Assembly (NCBI GenBank): GCA_033060915.1
Contig: CM065394.1
Coordinates: 38,636,501 to 38,700,500, forward strand
DNA: 64,000 bases
Direction of reading: 5' to 3'
Source of the DNA: Euryodendron excelsum
Taxonomy: Eukaryota; Streptophyta; Magnoliopsida; Ericales; Pentaphylacaceae
Shown here: positions 47,044 to 59,399 of the stretch, piece by piece
Layout: each line of letters starts with the position of its first letter
Position numbering within the stretch: position 1 is the first letter of the stretch
The notes under the pieces: model-generated
Databases searched by the model: none
What the model saw: only the letters and a program-made list of their open reading frames with translations
Told to the model about the DNA's origin: nothing
Translations under genes and position numbers: made by a program

Positions 47044-49057
47044 CTGTATGGATCCATCCCTGTAGCAGCAAATGCTGCCCTTGCTTTAGAGATGATCTCA
47101 TTGACAACTCGATGCAAATTTCGAGATAAGTAACGCCCTTGGAAAGCAAAGCAGATGACAAATTTCATATCCAGATAGAACTGCACAAAATAAAAAGGTA
47201 AACAAAAGATTGCGTTTCAATCAGTACAAATTAGAACACCTGTAAATAAATGGGTATCAACAATACAAACCTGTTGAAGGCCAAGAGGACCTAATGGTTT
47301 CTGTCCTTCCTCAATATCATCCCAAAAACTTTGGTCTTCTGAAAGCCACAAAATGACAGTTTCTGTAAGTCTCATCAATAGCAATGCAGCAAATCTTTCC
47401 CGGCCTACAAACATATCTGCGGCCACACCGGCCATCCTGTTAAGTTTTGCGTAAAGCTCCTGAGTAGTGGTGGAAACAATAAAGAAAGTAAGAACTCAGA
47501 AGCTAAAGACTAGTGAACAAGAAAACAGCACCACGACAATAACATTTCAAATCACGTAACATCTGAAGCCAAAGGTTAATGTTGGATAGAGCATAAAAGA
47601 TTGTCCGACAAGAAGACCAAAGTGTTAGCATGAAAACACAAAGTGCCCGCAAACCTCCTATGTGACATACAACGAAAAAATAACAGAAACTTGTGCACGC
47701 TAGCTGTAGTTTATGAACAAAAGGATGCAGAAATAATAAAATAGCGTTGAGAGAAGCCAAGCTAAGGAAAGCATCCATGACGTAGAAATACCTGGAATAT
47801 TGGGGAAGGAAACCATTCTATTTCATCCACATTTCCCTCCCTGTTTATGTACATGTTTGCACTAAGTTGGCTATCACCATCCTCAGTAAAAATAAGATCT
47901 AGAGCATGTTGTCTACGAAAGCTATCCTTTAGTCTATCAACTGAGCTCACAAGACGTCTCTTCCATTGTTTTTGCTCACGATGACCGTTTTGCCTTTCTA
48001 TGGGTCTTCTACGAGGATCATCTTTGCAATTAGCCTGATTCAATGGGGTGAGCTTCATGGCTGCACGTGGTAAAAGTTCATCTGATAATAAGGATGCATT
48101 TGCAAGCAATGCGATTTGCTGGGCTTCAGTCTCAGCCATTCGAACAATTTTATTTCCTGAACCTTCATAGTTTGCCTCTTCATCCATGGAGCCTGGTAAT
48201 GCTTTTATGAGCATGTTAACATACGAATTAAATACCTGGAATAAACCTTCCAATGTTCTACCTCCCAGCTGCATACTTAGGAGTGGTCCCACATACTCAA
48301 AGAAATCCTGCAAAAGCACTTCAAATATCAGCAAAATGTATCGAAAGTATAGATCACCAAAATTTGTAAATATATCCCGCTGTTTAATAGATGAAACATA
48401 TAAGCAAATTCCATTGAATATCAATTACTAATCGCTGGCTGTCAAAGACCAACAAACTCAAGAAGGTCAAATAGAAAGGATAAATAACACCTACCAAAAG
48501 AACTCAAGACACATGAAAAGTAACCAGTTCTCAATGCCGAAAATCAGTGTAAGCACACTGAGAAATAATAGTCTAGTGAAATATTGCATATTTGTTCTCT
48601 AGTTAACCAATATAAGGAGCATGGAGATACCAAAAATTATATACGGAGCACAAGGTATTAAGAAATCTAGGTAAGTAGGTACATGAGTAAATAAGAAGCA
48701 GTGTCTCCAACTATTCAAGTTTAAAGACACCAATAAAGACCCAAATAAACAGCATGCCAAGAAGTGACAAGAATCAGCTGGGAATGGGACTGCATCTACA
48801 AGATCAGGCAGAGGAAATCGCAAGAGATATATGGAATAAGTCTGGCACTACGGACCTCAGTAGGCCAGTCAGTGACAGGGGGAAGCCCGCATCTTCTACT
48901 TCAGTACCTCTCCTCCACCTCTTCAGTCAAAGTCTTCATCTCATTTTTTCTATTCTCAAACAGAGGCCATGCTTTGATCTTGCTACTAGAAAAATCACTT
49001 TGCAATACGCCCTTTAAATTTTTTTTCCAAAAAAAAGCAGACATACTTTTATGAATC

Positions 49058-49065
49058 ACTTTGCA
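49058..49065. other. Tandem junction 2, same filler as junction 1
   Basis: The sequence ATCACTTTGCAATATCAGAG bridges EXO84B intron and RRM gene intron exactly as at 28727-28734. Identical breakpoints and filler mean both junctions descend from a single joining event. Confidence 0.88.
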
Positions 49066-49334
49066 ATATCAGAGATTATTGGTTGATTGAATATATTACA
49101 CTGAACCCGATTACACTTCCTGTCATTGTCTTACCTCTCTCTTTGATGTCTACGTTTTTTTCTTTTTTCTTAGTTATATTTGTTTATTTATTTACTTTTA
49201 ATATGAAGATGTCTGGTGTTTCTTAACCTATCGAAACGTTCTCAAAGAATCCATTTGGGAAAAGAAAGGATTCCAGCCACCCAGCTGCTGCCCCTGGAGC
49301 TAATGGAGTTCCGCCGCCTCTGACCTACCAGTAG
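49066..49334 (+). pseudogene. 3' fragment of the RRM gene (unit 3)
   Basis: The 3' part of the U12 intron, with the branch-site-like TTTCTTAAC kept at 49219-49227, and the last exon 49238-49334, ending in the same stop. No upstream exons. Confidence 0.85.
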
Positions 49335-52300
49335 CTGGAAGGGGATGTACTCTGTTCTCTATGCTCCGTCAAAAACTACCACATGATAGGATGCATCATG
49401 CAGCTGTTGCATGCATCCATTTCATCATCAAGTCATCAGCATTAGCATCTGTTCGCATGTGAATGAATGCACATAGTGCTATCATGAACATATAATTTGT
49501 CCATGTTATGCTTATTGTTGGAGACATGCATTCGTCAGCAGCATCTCAGAATGCTTGCATAACTGAAACAGGGCTCAGATTTTCTTTCATATTACAGAAC
49601 CGTTGCATGGGTTTGTAGTTTTCTTGGGTTTGTATGCTTTTCCACACATCTCAACCGTGCTTTTCATTAATGTTAGGATTGCTTCTCTAATGGACTTCTT
49701 GTCATATGCTTTTTTCTCTCTCTCCCTTTTCAAGAAATAATTACATCACACTACATATCATAACATGTCATCTGAAAATGCTCCTGAGGTTCATTTCATG
49801 GCATGAGTTCATCATGATTATAAAGAATTTATGAGTGCGCATTGTAGATCATGATTTAACACCATGACCATCTTCACCATCTCTGGGAAAGTTTAGGAAT
49901 TCACATCCAAGATCATGATTAACATTACCATAACCGTCTACACCATATCTTTTCTAGGCTTATTCATGAACTGAATCCATCAGCCCTCCTCGAGCAAACT
50001 GATAATGAAGCTTTAACATTCAGGCTTTTCAAAGCATGGTAGTCCGAAGGATCTTGGAAAATATATGGTGCTGTCATAATGCAGGATTTTTAAGTGATAC
50101 AGCTTCATTTGTTTGAGGGTGGTTGAGTGCAGGAGCTTCTTTCTATTTCAGGTAATATGTTTCAGGCATCCTCTATTATAGACCATAAGTTGGCGGCTCA
50201 TCGAAGAATGGTAACTTTTGTTAATTTTCGACTGGAGCTAGTTTCAAGTTGGACGGGGAGCTTGAGCTCTACTATATATGCAGGTGGAAGCTCTTCTCCC
50301 CATCTCTTTTATCTGCTTTTCTCTCTTTGCTAGCTAGCATTTCATGTCCAACTGATTTTGACTTACTGTGGTACGAGGGAGGAAAACTCTTGGGCTTCTA
50401 TGTGCAAACTATGTGTAATGAATAGAATTATGGTGGGATAAGAAATTGATAAAGAAAATTTTGATGTTAAAGAGTTGTGCATTTTTAATTCTTAACGCAC
50501 TCGATGAAGTTTCTCTACTTATGGTTATCTGTATGTTATTTTGTATGATTTATTAGTATCTTTGTCAAAAGGGCTCCTGTCGCAATCTGCCAGGAAAGAA
50601 AATGTTTTATTATTCTCTCTAGCTTGTTCTATTGTGGAATGTGTGAGAGGGAGGAGGTACTTGGGCGCAATGTGAAACCATTATAAGTATTTGCTTTGTC
50701 TGGTCCTGAGGTTTGGCTGTGGCAAAATTCACAATCTGCCTTTCTATTAGAGTTCCACGTAGAAGTGAGATATTATGTCCATCTTTCGACTTGCGTAGTG
50801 CTTAATGGCGCGTTAGGTACCTGATTATATTGTTCCATTCTATTTTGTCTCGGTAATGTTTGTGCTTGTTTCAGCATCATGAATGACTTGCCCCTTTCAG
50901 TCCCCAACATATAAAACCAGCCTGGTTGTGTAGTTGTTATGAGCTGAACAAAAATTGATCAGAAAGAGCAAGCTGCATGTTCTACATTAATAAATCAACA
51001 AATAATTAAAGCATGCCCCTTTTAAAGTTTAAACACCCATTTGTTTCTTACCTTAATTTCAGTTTAAAATGGATCTAGGCAGAATCCAACAATTTAAAGA
51101 GCAAGAGAGAGGTGAGGTAAAGATATTGCAAAATTTATGGCGTTATTATGCTCCAGCGGGACGTGGATTTATCATTCTCCTATAAATAATAGGACGACAA
51201 TATTTCTTCCTGAAATGAAATAATGGGTTGATTTAAACGAAATCAAATACTTGAAATTGGAAATCGACGGTGACACTAACTACAGGTTAAGACTCCAATC
51301 CTTCCATCTAATCACTATGTATATTTCTTGGTAGCTTCTAGCTAGCTCTTCCTCTCCAATTTTTAATTTTGCAGTGTGGTGACATGAATAAATCAAAGTT
51401 TCTAATTTTCTCTCTTGGTTTGGTTGGGCTGGCATTAATCAAAGATATTGAAGGACAATAAAAGTCAGGCAAGTAGCAACAAAAGCTGACCCTTACCCAA
51501 CGTGTGGGGACTTCGTCCAATAATCAAACTGCCGCGTTAGATATATATATTTCTTAGTAGAGTCTGCCTATGGTAACACGGGGGTATATGTAGACTAGGG
51601 TTTAATGACTAACATGACAGAGAACATATATGTCAAATTTGACTACAGATATCACAGCCAAAGAAAACCTTATTCATATAGGTGGAGTGAAAGAAATAAT
51701 TCTAGATGACTATCGGGGTGATTTTTATCATAATTTTAGTATTTATGGTAGGTTTCACTCAAATATATTACTAATAAGATTAAAATTGAGATTTAAAATT
51801 TCTTTGAGTGCTAGCAGAGTTTTTTAGATTTATATCCTAAAGAATCTCGAACGTACATTAATTGTCCAATTATTTATTTGTTTCCTTCCAACTAAAATTC
51901 AAAGTTGAAAACGGTTGGTAGAGATAATTAAGGAGTGTTTGAATGAGTAGTTTATTAGTTACAAGTTATAAATTAAGTTATAAATTAATTTTAAAAAGTT
52001 ACTTTTTTTTAATTGGGTCAAGACTAAAAACTAACGGACACCACTCGATCGATCTAAAGAATTTCTGGATCGCGCGCAATAGTACTGCATGCTCGTATAC
52101 TACGCGGCTTCATCATCGTCGTCGTCCTCATGTTCATTTAGGCTTTTCTTCGACGACATGGATTCATTGGGATGGACAGTTTGTTGAAAAACTAACAAAT
52201 TAATATCCCATAGATAAAAGTCTCATTCTCTGACTAAGTCCATTATTTGTCACTACATATATGAAGTGCATAGAATAAATTGAATTAATTCCACTTTCCA

Positions 52301-52602
52301 AAGAATTAGAAGAACACCTCGATCTCGGTCCTTAGAGTGGTAAGACTTGAGTCTCAGTTGGAGGCTGGTTGATTTTCTCCCTTTTTTTGGGTCTCTTCTT
52401 TTCCATATGTACCCCGGGAAAAAAAAAAAAAAAAAAAGAAACACAGCCTACAATAACTCTCTCTCTCTCGCTCTAACATATATATATATATATATAACCC
52501 TTGAAGCTTGCTATTCTTGTTACTTTATGGCCACCCGCTAGCATTAATTCTTGATAACAGATTACAGACGTTACAGGTCATTAGTGACCCGGCTCAGTTG
52601 GG
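49335..52602 (+). other. Region upstream of GLR3
   Basis: Counterpart of the GLR1 and GLR2 upstream regions. The AT-rich inverted repeat is cut short here (from about 51937). A SINE-like insert lies at 52324-52437. A TA run at about 52480-52496 precedes the start by about 110 bases, and the five-codon upstream frame at 52527-52541 is present. Confidence 0.5.
52324..52437 (+). mobile_element. SINE-like insertion with poly-A tail
   Basis: Starts TCGGTCCTTAGAGTGGTAAG, resembling a tRNA-like box A, has GGCTGGTTGATTTTC in the box B region, and ends with an uninterrupted run of about 18 A. Unit 2 lacks it. Unit 1 keeps an internal piece (GTCTCAGTTGGAGGCTGG at about 14907). Part of the head resembles the element at position 1. 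Confidence 0.45.
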
Positions 52603-55600
52603 ATGGGTAAAGAACTCCACGTGCAGAACCCTTCTTCAAGATACTCTTCCCAGCTGCTGCTTGTATTGCTGCTGCTCTTCATGGGCTTTTACACGGTGGT
52701 GCCACTGGCCGGTCAAAATGCCAGCAAAGTGGTGGTCGATGTTGGGTTGATTCTTGATGCGGACACTATTGTTGGAAAGATAAGCCAGACGTGCATGTCG
52801 ATGGCGCTTGAAGATTTCTATGCCCGTCACAATTATACCACAATTAGGACATTAATTGTCCTTCACACTAGAGACTGCAAGAGCGATGTTATTCTTGCAG
52901 CTGCTGCGGGTACGTTATTCAATAGGATTCAATCAATCCCTTCTCTGCTCTTCCTACCATATGTTTCTCACCCATATATATATATAGAGCTCGAATCCAC
53001 ATATACAGCATTCTCCACGCACTCTATATATGCATAGCACAAAATGGCAGCATATAGCACAGAAAACTCAATATTTTCGTATTAATTAAAAGAGTATTAG
53101 AGTTGCAGAGCATGATGCGTAGGGATTCTGATGCAGCCAAACGGGGATCCTAGAGACCCATTAGATCATAGACGGTGAGAGAAGGGGCTGGGGGGCGTTT
53201 ATTTTAAATTACTAAATTTTGTCTCTTATTTTAATTATAAATAACAAAAAAATAATAAAAAAATTGGTTAGATAGCTTCATGTTCAGTTTTTCTTTTTGC
53301 TTAAAACTTCCTACCAATATTCTCATCCTTAGGAGATGATAAAAATTGATTGAATTGAATTGGTGTGTCTTTATGCTTCATTAGTTTATAGCGCCATGGA
53401 TTGCCCCTTGATTTCTACATTCGTCCCTGAATTAGATACTGAGATAATGTTAAAACATGAATACATATTTATGAACTGCAGCCCTCAATATTGGACTTCT
53501 ATTAATTCAGAAAATTCTGTCAAGATCAACAAGCACCTAAAATGTTCATACTTAATCTGGTTAACCATAAAAAAATTTGTCCAAAAACTAATTCATCTTT
53601 AACTCAGCTTTCAATTGTGTAATAAAACATCCAAAAGGAAAAATAAGAGTAATGCTTGATTGAGTCAGCATTGGCATGATTAAACAGTCCATTGATCACT
53701 AAATTTTGTTCTGCTAACTAGGACTGAGAATAATTATGTCATGAGATGTTCCATGAAAAACTGCATGCTTCAGAAAATCATATATGGGTCATGGAGTTTA
53801 CGCTTCCGACACCAGTCGTTATTCCATAGAAAATTCAAGTAGTGGGATCTAAGTTTTATTGAACTTTCATTTGCAGCTATAGACTTGTTAAAAAATTTCC
53901 AAGTACAGGCAATACTAGGTCCACAAAGATCCACACAAGCAGATTTTGTGATTGACATTGGAAACAAATCTCAAGTTCCTATAATTTCACCTGCGACAAG
54001 CCCTTCTTTGTCTCCCAGGGAAAATCCGTACTTCATTCGGGTAGCACAGAACGGCTCCTCTCAGGTTGAAGCCATTGCAGCAATAGTTAAAACGTTCAGT
54101 TGGAGGGAGGCAGTGTTAATCTACGAGGACAGCTATTATGGAAGTGGTATAGGTCCTTATTTAACTGATGCCTTGTTACGGATTGGCACTCAAGTCCGGT
54201 ATAGAAGTGTTATATCTCTTTCAGCTGCAGATGATCATATCCTTCAAGAACTCCGCAAACTCATGACCATGCAGACTAGGGTTTTTGTGGTGCATATGTT
54301 ACCAACTCTCGCTACGCGCCTTTTCTTGAAGGCAAAAGAAGTTGGAATGATGAGCAAGGGATATGCCTGGATTATAACGGATGGACTTACAAGTCTCTTG
54401 GATTCTGTGGATACAACTGCTAAAGATTCAATGCAAGGCGTAATAGGTGTGAAACCTTATGTTCCAAGCTCCATTGAGCTTGTGAACTTCACAAAAAGAT
54501 GGAGAAAGAGATTTCGACAAGAGAATCCAGAGATGGATAGATTTGAACTAAATGTGTTTGGGCTGTGGGCATATGACAGTGCCATGGCATTAGCAATGGC
54601 GGTAGAGAGAGCCAGTATTGCTCAATCACAATTCAAGAAACCAGTCACTACAGAGAACTTGACAGACTTGGCTGCAGTTGGAACCTCAGAAATGGGACCA
54701 AGGCTCCTTCAATCAATACGAAACGTTAAATTCAAAGGATTAAGTGGTGATTTCCATCTAATTGATGGGCAGTTACAATCATCAACCTTTCAAATAGTCA
54801 ATGTTATTGCAGAACAGGGTAGGGAAATTGGATTCTGGACTCCAAAATATGGCATATCAAAACAGCCAACACCCAATAACAAGAATTACACCACCAGCAA
54901 AGATGATCTTCTAGCCATCATATGGCCGGGAGAATCCAATGAGGTACCCAAAGGTTGGGAAATGCCAATGAGTGAGAAGAAGTTGAGGGTTGGAGTTCCT
55001 GTTAAAAGTGGGTTCAGTGAATTTGTAGAAGTGGAAAGGGATTGTCAAACTCATGCTGTCATTGCCAAAGGTTTCTGCATAGAAGTTTTCAAAGAAGTCA
55101 TGGACTCATTGCCATATGCTGTCCCGTATGAGTTTGTTCCCTTTGAAACTCCTGATGGCGAGAGTGCTGGAAATTACGATGATCTTGTTTATCAGATCGT
55201 TCTTGAGGTAATAAAAATTGGGAATTTGAATCCCTAAGCTTCTTTTCTGCATTTTTTTTAATCTCTTTGCTGAGGAATTTTAACAACTAAATTTTTACTG
55301 TCCATCTCCAGAATTACGATGCTGTTGCGGGTGATGTGACCATACTAGCAAACAGATCCAAGATTGTTGATTTTACACTGCCTTACACAGATTCCGGTGT
55401 GTCAATGATTGTTCCAGTTAAGGACGATGAGAGGAAGAATGCATGGATTTTCATGAAGCCTCTAACAATGGATCTATGGTTAACAATTGGGGCATTTTTC
55501 ATCTTCACTGGCTTTGTGGTTTGGGTTCTTGAGCATCGCGTAAACAAAGAATTCCGAGGCCCGCCTCACAAGCAAGTTGGAATCATATTCTGGTTCTCCT

Positions 55601-56792
55601 TTTCCACACTTGTTTTTGCTCACAGTAAGTCCCTTAACTGTCAAATGTTTGGTGACAGTCTTCTCTCATAAAGGAACTCAAAATTTTATTTTCTCATCCT
55701 TAATTTCTTTTTGGCAGAGGAGAAAATAACCAGCAACTTATCAAGATTTGTGGTAATCGTGTGGATGTTCGTGGTGCTGGTACTAACATCGAGTTACACG
55801 GCCAGCCTAACATCGATGTTAACAGTGCAACAGCTCAAACCTACCATCACAGATATCAGGGATCTCCTAAAGAATGGAGAATATGTTGGCTACCAAAAGG
55901 GTTCTTTTGTTGAAGGGCTTTTGAAGAGGATGGATTTTGATCCCTCCAAGTTCAAGAATTATAGTACTTTCGAAGACTATGACAAAGCCCTCTCCAGAGG
56001 AAGTAGGAATGGAGGAGTTGGTGCAATTGTTGATGAGGCCCCTTATATAAAGCTCTTCCTTGCCAAATACTGTACTAAGTACACTACGGTTGGACTAACC
56101 TCCAAGACTGCAGGTTTTGGATTTGTAAGTCCTCTCTCTCTCTCCATTTTTCTTATTAATCTTTATGTACAGGCATTCTCTCCATTTTTCTTATTAATCT
56201 TTATGTACAGGCATTTCCAAAAGGATCTCCCCTAGTACCTGACGTTTCAAGAGCAATCTTGAGTGTAACAGAGGGAGAGAAAATGAGTAGCCTTCAACGA
56301 AAATGGTTTAGGGAAGCAGCCGATTGCGCCGAACAAGATGGAACAATTGTCACCTCTGGCAGCCTCACGATCGAAAGTTTTAAGGGCCTTTTCCTCATTG
56401 CTGGCATATCTTCGTCTTCTGCTCTCATCTTATTCTTGTGTCTCTTTCTATATGGGAACAGGGATATCTTAGCCTCTAATGACTCAATCGGGCAAAAGCT
56501 TGCGGCCGTGGCTAAAAACTTTGATCATGAGGAGAAAGAAAACTCATCTGATGCGTCCAAGAAAACAAAGGCAACAAATGAAGGGACGGCACTGGCAGCA
56601 GCAGCAGCAGCAGCTGTAGTACTTCCACAAGATATCGTCCCAGCTGATTGCCCACAAAGTCCAGCGATCAGCGTTTTCTCTTGTCATGCGGGAGGGGTTT
56701 TCTCTCAAGATGAAGGGTTCACTACCTCTGAGCCTGGAACCCCAATTCGCGAGGCCATAGAAATGGTGGAAACTAATGAGGAAAGACAATGA
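52603..56792 (+). CDS. GLR2: Glutamate receptor-like channel, clade II (GLR3 of the cluster)
   Basis: Exons 52603-52909, 53877-55207, 55312-55624, 55718-56124 and 56211-56792, all in phase, giving 979 residues. Same architecture as its neighbours: signal peptide, amino-terminal domain, S1, M1, pore loop GIIFWFSFSTLVFAH, M3 SYTASLTSMLTVQQL, S2, M4 and tail. The amino-terminal half is mostly GLR2-like (AILGPQ, ALAMAVERA, IRNVKF). The second half is mostly GLR1-like (KRMDFDPSKFKNYSTFEDY, KTKATNEGTALAAAA), so the gene is mosaic. Its intron 4 end is duplicated, giving two consecutive CAG acceptors. Only the second (56211) keeps the frame. The first (56173) would add about 20 odd codons ending in a stop. 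Confidence 0.93.
56135..56210 (+). repeat. 38-base tandem duplication of a 3' splice site in GLR3
   Basis: TCTCCATTTTTCTTATTAAT through TTTATGTACAGGCATT occurs twice in a row, so TGTACAG|GCATT acceptors lie 38 bases apart (exon starts 56173 and 56211). GLR1 and GLR2 have one. Since 38 is not a multiple of three, use of the first acceptor shifts the frame. Confidence 0.9.
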
Positions 56793-57578
56793 AATGCCTT
56801 TAGAAACACTGCCCCCCTAATTCTTTCTTGTACAACTCATCAGTGAAAATAGGATTTAGGTCTCACTTTGTTAGATGATTCCATTGGAGGAGTCATTCAT
56901 GCCCTTACTCGGTAGCATATTCAAGGGACTAATTGCCTTATATCCTCCATCATATTACATGCTTCTTCTTCATAATTAACATGCCCTTCTGTCTTCTACT
57001 TCATATTGCTCTCTCTCTCACACACGCGTTTGTGATGCTCTAACTTTTTTTATTTGGACCCAGCCACACAAATCCTTCTCTCTCGTCCGACCAAAGAACG
57101 GAGTAAATATGTTTCAACAGAACAACTACAGGGTATTGCCACATCCAATAAATTTACATGCATTCACGTCTAACGGCTTTTGCAAAGAAGAGAACATGGT
57201 CTGGATCCATTCATGCAATCAACCCTAAAGCTCAAATGCTCCCACAACTCGAGTAGTCAAAGAATATAACATATTTATTTCCAAAGTATCAAAAAAGAAA
57301 AAGAATATTAACATATTTGAATTCGGGATCAATTGATGCAATCAACATTTACAAAGACTCAAATGCTCCTCCCAACTGGAGAATGAAAAGAAATCCTAAC
57401 CTCATGACAAAACAAACACCAAGCTACAGAATTGTCGGGTCATATATTAAATGGAAAGAACATGAAACAATAGAATATAATTGAGGGTTGGGGGGAAGAA
57501 AAAACAAAGCTAACTGTTAATAAATCCATCCATGATTTTGATTGCTGTCTAATTTACAAAAGGGAAAACAAGTGCACA
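56793..57578. other. Convergent 3' region between GLR3 and EXO84B copy 3
   Basis: About 790 bases, similar to unit 1. A 14-base AGTAGTCAAAGAAG-type piece near 57180 is deleted relative to units 1 and 2. No gene. Confidence 0.6.
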
Positions 57579-59357
57579 TTAAGAGCTCCCGTGAGATCTC
57601 ACAGATGAAATTGATTGTGCTGACACAGAAGCGGTTGGGCTGTTAAGATCCCGATCTCCATTGGCAACTTTAGGTTTTCCGCTCAATCTATCTATTGCTT
57701 CTTGGCAAACATCGGTAAACCAGTCATCTTCTGGAAGTTCACTGCAAACAACAATAGATATTGGCCCGAGGAAAGCTCAATGTAATGTTACATGAGAAAA
57801 TACCAGATGCATCTACATAACTAAGAAATCTCCCAAACTGTCCAAGTAAGAGAGATACCCAAGCAACTGCCAACACACCCACCCCAACAAAACAAAAAGC
57901 CCCCTCTTCCACTTCCCAACCCAAAACACGGGCCTACCATTTTATAGAACAGACAGATGCCCAGTAATCAGGCAGCGTAGACACAAGGTTTTCTCATCTT
58001 TATGTCTACTTTTTCAGACAAGAAATTCATGACCAAATCAACATTTTAACTTCTAAAACAGAACAAGTCGCCGAATAGGCAATGGTATGAAGGACAAGAT
58101 CAAGGATTCTTCATGGTAGTCTACTTGTTGGTTTCAGTTGCTCAGGGAATTAAAACAATATAAATTTGTCAATGGATAATACCCCATACAAGAGAATAAA
58201 AAAAAAAGGAAAGAAGCACAATCTCCTGGCTTCATTGCATGATGGCATAATTGTCAATTATACCATTGGTTTATCTAAGGAAATCCCGGCTCCTAGCTCC
58301 TGGCTTCACGTCATGATGGCATATTTATCATCAATACCAGTTGATTATGCATTCATCTAGGCAAGCCAATTGTTGGACCTGCTAGTGTTCCTCCAAAATC
58401 TATCTGCCATGAGCAACATAAAATTTCTAACTGTAATATAATTAACCATGTACTGCATTATCAAGATAAGTGAATTGCTTCCTTCTAGCAAGTGGGAGGA
58501 ACCTACTAATTCAAGGAGCTAGATTTCTGAACTTGTATGAGGACCTAAGAGCCAGGGCACAGTTTCAAGTAGACAGTTTCCACAGCAGAATGGTCTCCTA
58601 AAAAAAGGTAATAGAGGTGTTTCCCCGAGTCTGATGGAAATTGGCCTCTTGAGTGCATCAGAAGGAACTGTCACTACGGCAATTTGGAGGACTTGATATC
58701 CAACATGTAACTGAATTCCAATTATTTTATTTTGGTTTTTTTTAAACCCAAAAGTACATATACTTACCGCCTAAAAAAGCTAGCATATGCTTGCAAAAGA
58801 AAAAAAAAACATAGCAAACGATAATGAACATAACATACCAACAAGAAACCTTGATATCAATGGCAAAGATGAACTATCCTGAAAAGACGGAATGGTGTAG
58901 GAATATGCTTTATTGCTTTGTGGTGTGTGCCGCATGCAATAATTTGATAGACTCCAGTGAGGAGTACATTGTTCAAATCCTTTTCATTATTAGCCAGTGC
59001 ATAATGGAATTGCAAGGTATAGTATCCAATATTAACAGGTACGTTCTCTTATTTCTCTTTACTGCATCCATCCACAAACCATGATATGGCATTAGATCAA
59101 AAAACCTTGGCTCTCCTCAGTTATGAGTTTCTTCCCCACTCCTTTTCTTCTCCTCTCAATCTCATTTCTATTTGTTTTGTTATTCATCCAATTTATAGCA
59201 ATGGTGTCATTATTAGATTTCTTACTCAGGAACTAGGCACCTAAGGTCATAATCTTCTTTCATATGTGATAATGAAAGTTGGTTTAATTTAATCAAAATA
59301 CACAGCATCTGCAAGGATTGCAGCCTCTGATTACAGATTCCCCCCCCCCCCCCCCCC

Positions 59358-59399
<42 letters not shown>

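Larger units (their letters stand above)
43286..48307 (-). pseudogene. EXO84B: EXO84B exocyst subunit, 3' fragment (copy 2)
   Basis: Minus-strand exons 47792-48307, 47271-47459, 47044-47180 and 43286-43448, with the same sizes (516, 189, 137, 163) as in the other copies and intact phases. They encode the same C-terminal part of EXO84B. The upstream exon is absent because the tandem junction at 49057 cuts the preceding intron. Changes from copy 3 include DFFEYVGPLL for DFFEDVGPLL. No LINE lies in its last intron (43449-47043). It is a 5'-truncated copy by structure, with no internal stop. Confidence 0.88.
28735..49065. repeat. Tandem unit 2 of three
   Basis: About 20.3 kb, or about 14.4 kb without the Ty3/gypsy element. 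It holds the last RRM exon fragment, GLR2 and EXO84B copy 2 (3' exons). Confidence 0.9.

Noticed and set aside
52253..52541. Frames encoding Phe or Lys runs around the poly-A tract
   Set aside because: They are produced by the SINE-like A tail, not by a gene.
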